Positions 51,412 to 55,529 of a DNA stretch of 55,529 nucleotides are shown here, one piece after another; position 1 is the first letter of the stretch; each line of letters opens with the position of its first letter. Source of the DNA: an uncultured Lachnospiraceae bacterium (GTDB lineage Bacteria > Bacillota > Clostridia > Lachnospirales > Lachnospiraceae). The notes beneath the pieces were generated by a model. That model worked only from the letters and a program-made list of their open reading frames with translations, ran no database searches and was not told where the DNA came from. Position numbers and translations under genes: made by a program. Where the stretch lies: NCBI GenBank assembly GCA_934438085.1, contig CAKSBC010000016.1, positions 1 to 55,529 on the forward strand, written 5' to 3'.

Positions 51412-52761
51412 ATGAACGTAAAGGTAGAGACATTAGAGAAGAACACAGCGAAGATCATTGTTGAAGTATCAGCAGCTGAATTCGAGGATGCAACTGTTGT
51501 TGCATACAACAAGAATAAGAATAAGTTCAATATACCGGGCTTCAGAAAGGGCCATGCAAAGAAGGAAGTTATCGAGAAGATGTACGGCGTACAGGTATTC
51601 TATGAGGATGCCCTCAATCACATTCTTGATACAACATATCCTAAGGCTGCCAAGGAGTCAGGTCTTGAGATCGTAAGCCGTCCTGAGATCGATGTTGAGA
51701 AGATCGAGAAGGGACAGCCTATAGTATATACAGCTACAGTTGCTACAAAGCCTGCTGTAGAGCTCGGAGAGTATAAGGGCGTAGAGGTTGAGAAGGCTGA
51801 TGCATCTGTTGTTGCAAAGGACGTTGATGCAGAGCTTAAGAGAATTCAGAATCAGAATGCTCGTATAGTTACTATTGAGGACGAGAAGAGAAAGCTTAAG
51901 AATGATGATATTGCAGTTATCAAGTTCGAAGGCTTTGTAGACGGTAAGGCATTTGCAGGCGGAAGCGGAGATGACTATCCTCTTACAATCGGTTCACACA
52001 GCTTTATCGAGGGATTCGAGGAGCAGCTCGTAGGACATAAGAAGGGCGATGAGGTAGATGTTAATGTTACATTCCCTGTACCTTATCAGGCAAAGGAGCT
52101 CGAGGGTAAGCCTGCACTCTTCAAGGTAACAGTTAAGGAAATCAGAGAGAAGCAGCTTCCTGCTATAGATGATGAGTTCGCAAGCGAAGTTTCAGAGTTT
52201 GAGACATTAAAGGAGTATAAGGCATCAATAAAGGCTGACCTTAAGCTTAAGAAGGAGAACGCTGCTACTCAGGAGAATGAGAACAGAGTTGTAAGAAAGG
52301 TCGTTGAGAACGCTTCAGTTGAGCTTCCTGATGCAATGGTTCAGACAGCTGTTGAGAACATGATGAATGACTATGCAAGAAGACTTTCACAGCAGGGTCT
52401 TACTATTGAGCAGTACCTTGGTTACATGGGAATGACTCCTGAGGCATTCATGGAGGCACAGAAGCCTGATACAGCAGACAGCATTAAGACAAGACTTGTA
52501 CTTGAGGAGATCGTTAAGAAGGAGAACATCACTCCGTCAGAGGAATCTGTAGATGCTAAGCTTACAGAAATGGCTAACATGTACAAGATGGATCTTGAGA
52601 AGTTCAAGTCAATGATCACAGATGCTGACATCCAGGGTATCAAGGATGACCTTGCTATTCGTGATGCTGTTGACATGCTTGTTGCAGAGGCTGTTCTTAA
52701 GGCTCCTGAGAAGAAGTCAAAGAAGGCTGCTGAGGAGAAGGAAGAGGCTCCGGAAGCATAA
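51412..52761 (+). CDS. tig: Trigger factor
   Basis: Ribosome-bound chaperone and peptidyl-prolyl isomerase meeting nascent chains at the exit tunnel. The ribosome-binding motif is NIPGFRKGHAKKEVIEKMYG near residue 40. The FKBP-like domain (about 160-240) includes DDIAVIKFEGFVDGKAFAGG. The helical C-terminal arms follow, and the protein ends in a Lys/Glu-rich tail. The 449-residue length is normal. The gene precedes clpP-clpX, the classic order. Confidence 0.96.
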   Translation: MNVKVETLEKNTAKIIVEVSAAEFEDATVVAYNKNKNKFNIPGFRKGHAKKEVIEKMYGVQVFYEDALNHILDTTYPKAAKESGLEIVSRPEIDVEKIEKGQPIVYTATVATKPAVELGEYKGVEVEKADASVVAKDVDAELKRIQNQNARIVTIEDEKRKLKNDDIAVIKFEGFVDGKAFAGGSGDDYPLTIGSHSFIEGFEEQLVGHKKGDEVDVNVTFPVPYQAKELEGKPALFKVTVKEIREKQLPAIDDEFASEVSEFETLKEYKASIKADLKLKKENAATQENENRVVRKVVENASVELPDAMVQTAVENMMNDYARRLSQQGLTIEQYLGYMGMTPEAFMEAQKPDTADSIKTRLVLEEIVKKENITPSEESVDAKLTEMANMYKMDLEKFKSMITDADIQGIKDDLAIRDAVDMLVAEAVLKAPEKKSKKAAEEKEEAPEA

Positions 52762-52802
52762 GCAAGATGAAATACTCTTTGTGAATTTCAATCATTATCG
52801 AG

Positions 52803-52844
52803 CAGCTGCCGGGATATCCGATATTTTCGGGGCCCTGACAGCTG
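52803..52844 (+). other. Stem-loop in the tig-clpP gap
   Basis: CAGCTG (52803-52808) pairs with CAGCTG (52839-52844), and GGG inside pairs with CCC at 52833-52835 past a small internal loop. The apical part contains ATATCCGATAT. No T tract follows. It may be an RNA processing or stability element between tig and clpP. Confidence 0.35.
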
Positions 52845-52879
52845 TTCGCATTAATTCAACATTTACAGAGGTTAAATAA

Positions 52880-53464
52880 ATGCCATTTTCAATACCATAC
52901 GTAATCGAACAGTCTTCAAGAGGAGAGCGTTCCTACGATATTTTTTCCAGACTTTTAAAGGACAGGATCATTTTCCTCGGAGAAGAGGTAAATGAAACAA
53001 GTGCTGCACTCATAGTTGCACAGCTTCTTTTCCTTGAGTCGGAAGATCCTAACAAGGATGTCCATTTATATATAAACAGTCCTGGTGGTGTCATTACTGC
53101 CGGTATGGCTATATACGATACAATGCAGTATATTAAATGCGATGTATCAACTATTTGCATCGGTATGGCTGCCAGCATGGGTGCATTTCTTCTCGCAGGC
53201 GGAACAAAGGGCAAGAGATTTGCACTTCCTAATTCAGAAGTTATGATACATCAGCCTTCAGGCGGAGCACAGGGACAGGCCACCGAGATTCAGATAACAG
53301 CAGAGTGGATCCTCAGAACCAAGAAAAAAATGAATGAGATACTTGCTGCCAACACAGGAAATACCTACGAACAAGTTGCTGCAGACACCGAAAGAGATAA
53401 GTGGATGACTGCTGAAGAGGCACTTAACTACGGTATTATCGACAGCATTATCGAAAATCACTGA
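52880..53464 (+). CDS. clpP: ATP-dependent Clp protease proteolytic subunit
   Basis: Serine protease forming the 14-mer chamber used by ClpX or ClpC. The catalytic triad reads Ser99 in GMAASMGAF, His124 in MIHQPSGGAQGQ and Asp173 in ERDKWM. The 194-residue length is standard, and a short propeptide may be removed. It is followed 9 bases later by clpX. No CtsR-type repeat is visible upstream. Confidence 0.97.
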   Translation: MPFSIPYVIEQSSRGERSYDIFSRLLKDRIIFLGEEVNETSAALIVAQLLFLESEDPNKDVHLYINSPGGVITAGMAIYDTMQYIKCDVSTICIGMAASMGAFLLAGGTKGKRFALPNSEVMIHQPSGGAQGQATEIQITAEWILRTKKKMNEILAANTGNTYEQVAADTERDKWMTAEEALNYGIIDSIIENH

Positions 53465-53473
53465 GGATAAAAG

Positions 53474-54727
53474 ATGGCTGATAAAACACAACACGAAAGA
53501 ATCAGATGCAGCTTTTGCGGCAAATCACGCGGACAGGTGCAGAAGATGGTATCCGGAGCAAATAATACATATATCTGTGACGAATGTATAGAAACCTGCT
53601 ATGAGATCCTTAAAGAGGATATGGATAAGGGCGGTTTCAGCAGACCTTCGTTCAGAGATGAGATAAAGCTTCAGAAACCAAAGGAGATAAAAAAATTCCT
53701 TGATGAGTATGTCATTGGACAGGATGAAGCTAAGAAAGTACTTTCTGTAGCTGTATATAATCATTACAAAAGGATCACGGGCGACATCACAGATATTGAT
53801 GTTCAGAAGTCTAATATTCTTATGATTGGACCTACAGGTTCGGGTAAGACGTATCTTGCACAGAGTCTTGCAAAGATGTTAGGTGTTCCTTTTGCTATTG
53901 CAGATGCAACAACACTTACCGAAGCGGGCTACGTCGGAGAAGATGTCGAAAACATCCTTTTAAAGCTTATTCAGAATGCTGATTATGACATTGAGAGAGC
54001 GGAATACGGAATCATTTACATAGATGAGATCGATAAGATCACGAAAAAATCTGAGAATGTTTCAATAACAAGAGATGTCTCAGGTGAAGGTGTTCAGCAG
54101 GCACTCTTAAAGATCATAGAGGGAACTGTAGCTTCCGTACCGCCTCAGGGTGGAAGAAAGCATCCTCATCAGGAAATGATGAATATTGATACAACGAATA
54201 TTCTGTTTATATGCGGAGGTGCATTTGACGGACTTGAGAAGATAGTCAGCCAGAGAGTTTCCGCAGGAGGCATCGGCTTTGGCGCTGAGCTTGTCAATAA
54301 GTCAGAAGAGAATATAGATGAGCTTATAGCGCAGACAGAGCCTGAGGATCTTACAAAGTTCGGACTCATTCCTGAATTCATAGGACGTGTACCTGTAACT
54401 GTGGCATTAAGATCATTGGATGAAGATTCACTTGTACGCATCCTGAAGGAGCCTAGAAACGCTCTTATCAAGCAGTATCAGAAGCTGTTTGAGATTGACG
54501 GTGTCGGTCTTGAATTCACAGATGATGCGCTCAGAGCTATTGCGCATAAGGCTGTAGTTAAAAAGACGGGGGCAAGAGGATTAAGAAGCATACTTGAATC
54601 AGTTATGATGAACATAATGTATGAGATCCCTTCAGATCCTACCATCAACAATGTAACTATTAATGCCGATTGTGTAGAAAACGGTGCCGAGCCGAAGATA
54701 ATTCGTTTCAGCAATCCGATTGAATAA
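53474..54727 (+). CDS. clpX: Clp protease ATP-binding subunit ClpX
   Basis: AAA+ unfoldase that feeds substrates to ClpP. The N-terminal zinc-binding domain uses Cys12, Cys15, Cys35 and Cys38. Walker A is GPTGSGKT at 119-126, with Walker B IIYIDEIDK. The pore loop GYVGEDVEN and the IGF-type ClpP contact region (GGIGFGAEL) are present. The 417-residue length is normal. It may degrade alanine-tailed products of RqcH, as known for some bacteria. Confidence 0.97.
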   Translation: MADKTQHERIRCSFCGKSRGQVQKMVSGANNTYICDECIETCYEILKEDMDKGGFSRPSFRDEIKLQKPKEIKKFLDEYVIGQDEAKKVLSVAVYNHYKRITGDITDIDVQKSNILMIGPTGSGKTYLAQSLAKMLGVPFAIADATTLTEAGYVGEDVENILLKLIQNADYDIERAEYGIIYIDEIDKITKKSENVSITRDVSGEGVQQALLKIIEGTVASVPPQGGRKHPHQEMMNIDTTNILFICGGAFDGLEKIVSQRVSAGGIGFGAELVNKSEENIDELIAQTEPEDLTKFGLIPEFIGRVPVTVALRSLDEDSLVRILKEPRNALIKQYQKLFEIDGVGLEFTDDALRAIAHKAVVKKTGARGLRSILESVMMNIMYEIPSDPTINNVTINADCVENGAEPKIIRFSNPIE

Positions 54728-54751
54728 TAACTTTCACTTTATGGAGGATCT

Positions 54752-55372
54752 ATGGCTGATAATTTTAATTTCGTAGTAAAAAAAGTCTCACTTGAGACTG
54801 TATGCGGTATTACCAGCAAGATCCCCGCTAATGAGCATCCGGAATTTGCTTTTGCCGGTAAATCAAATGTCGGGAAATCGAGCCTGATAAATGCTCTTAT
54901 CAACAGAAAGGCTTTTGCGAGGACTTCCGCACAGCCCGGTAAGACACAGACGATAAATTTCTATAATGTTAATGATGATTTTTATCTTGTCGATCTTCCG
55001 GGTTACGGTTATACGCGTATAGCCGAGTCCGTTAAGGCTGATTGGGGTAAAATGGTTGAGCGTTACCTCAAAAAGAGCAGCATGCTTATTAAGGTGTTTC
55101 TGCTTGTTGATATGAGGCATAAGCCAACAGAGGATGACAGGCTGATGTATGATTGGATAGTGGCTCAGGGATTTACGCCGGTTATAATTGCTACTAAATC
55201 AGACAAGCTTAAGAAAAACGAGAAGCCTAAGGCACTTAAGCTTATAAGAGACACATTCGGACTTCCTGATGATGGCATCATAATTCCGTTCTCTGCTATA
55301 GACAAGACGGGACTTAATGGCATTTATGCGGTAATTAATTCCGAAAAATCCGAAACAGAGCATAAAGAATAA
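54752..55372 (+). CDS. engB: Ribosome biogenesis GTPase EngB/YsxC
   Basis: GTPase needed for late 50S assembly. G1 is GKSNVGKSS at 36-44. G2/G3 are TSAQPGKTQTINF and DLPGYGYTRIAESVK. G4 is ATKSDKLKKNE and G5 is FSAIDKTG. The 206-residue length is typical. TGGAGGAT precedes the ATG. In most Firmicutes lon lies between clpX and this gene; here they are adjacent. Confidence 0.96.
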   Translation: MADNFNFVVKKVSLETVCGITSKIPANEHPEFAFAGKSNVGKSSLINALINRKAFARTSAQPGKTQTINFYNVNDDFYLVDLPGYGYTRIAESVKADWGKMVERYLKKSSMLIKVFLLVDMRHKPTEDDRLMYDWIVAQGFTPVIIATKSDKLKKNEKPKALKLIRDTFGLPDDGIIIPFSAIDKTGLNGIYAVINSEKSETEHKE

Positions 55373-55529
55373 AATTCATTATGTATTAAATTAAGACAAT
55401 TAATATAAGCTGGCCGGATCATAAAAATTCATAAAAGTGAAATATATAATGTAGGGAAAAGTCAAGAGTAAATGCGAAAAAAATTAAATAAATTTTATTA
55501 GGCCCCCAAAAGGGCGTCCATTTGCTCTT
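55373..55529. other. AT-rich tail with no gene seen
   Basis: This 157-base tail has no supportable coding frame. A TATAAT lies at 55445-55450 without a good -35. GCCC (55502-55505) and GGGC (55512-55515) could pair at the very end of the window, perhaps the start of a terminator cut by the window edge. Confidence 0.4.

Noticed and set aside
1..55529. CRISPR array, tRNA or rRNA genes, insertion sequences or prophage
   Set aside because: Reading through all intergenic gaps, none shows regularly spaced repeats, a cloverleaf with CCA-type end, transposase frames or terminal inverted repeats. A covariance or IS search would settle it.

Overview
The window looks like a core chromosomal segment of an anaerobic Firmicute of the class Clostridia, most likely a Lachnospiraceae member of the Butyrivibrio/Pseudobutyrivibrio type. 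The evidence is moderately AT-rich DNA, strong AGGAGG-type ribosome binding sites, frequent ATGA-type stop/start overlaps, several TTG starts, a Rex redox regulator, a sporulation-type GerW protein, a giant acyl-CoA dehydratase activase and a eukaryote-like IleRS. This assignment is inference from protein flavour and gene order; no 16S gene is present. I see no rRNA, tRNA, CRISPR array, transposase or phage block.

Layout. 1-310: end of an upstream transcript (terminator), a nested palindromic element and the rex promoter. 311-3890: rex-acpS-alr-MATE1. 3936-12328: a long housekeeping run, yebC-rqcH(NFACT)-yicC-gmk-rpoZ-rimO-pgsA-pncC-DUF2953-gerW. 12355-16417: hom-thrC-MATE2, closed by a bidirectional terminator. 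16514-20923 (minus): a 1469-residue activase with two ASKHA ATPase halves and 2-hydroxyacyl-CoA-dehydratase-like parts. 21151-22771: a rhomboid/derlin-like membrane protein and a Xer-like recombinase, each apparently lacking key catalytic residues. 22776-23291 (minus): a GreA-family factor. 23561-30312: MATE3, sbcD-sbcC, pncB. 30393-33578: ileS. 33597-35831: two CobW-type GTPases, one with a very His-rich metal-binding insert and one joined to a YcgQ/DUF1980-like domain. 35949-40914: yigZ, a 60-residue protein, a membrane TPR protein, typA and a SpoU-type RNA methyltransferase. 41040-46480: small membrane protein, rpoD, queH, mrp, galE and a BaiN/HI0933-type flavoprotein. 46598-50630: MATE4, cmk, ispH, rpsA. 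50761-55372: CYTH protein, tig, clpP, clpX, engB.

How it works together. Most genes serve translation and ribosome quality control (rqcH, rimO, typA, ileS, rpsA, engB, tig, clpXP), transcription (rpoZ, rpoD, gre), nucleotide, lipid, cofactor and wall precursor supply (gmk, cmk, pgsA, acpS, alr, ispH, pncB, pncC), threonine synthesis (hom, thrC) and DNA end repair (sbcCD). The accessory layer is four separate MATE-type exporters, the metal-handling GTPase pair, the radical/dehydratase activase and the pseudo-enzyme pair. No clear new multi-gene system is evident. The best candidates for something undescribed are the rhomboid-like plus degenerate-Xer pair, the His-rich CobW / CobW-DUF1980 pair and the single-chain activase with four cluster-ligand cysteines.
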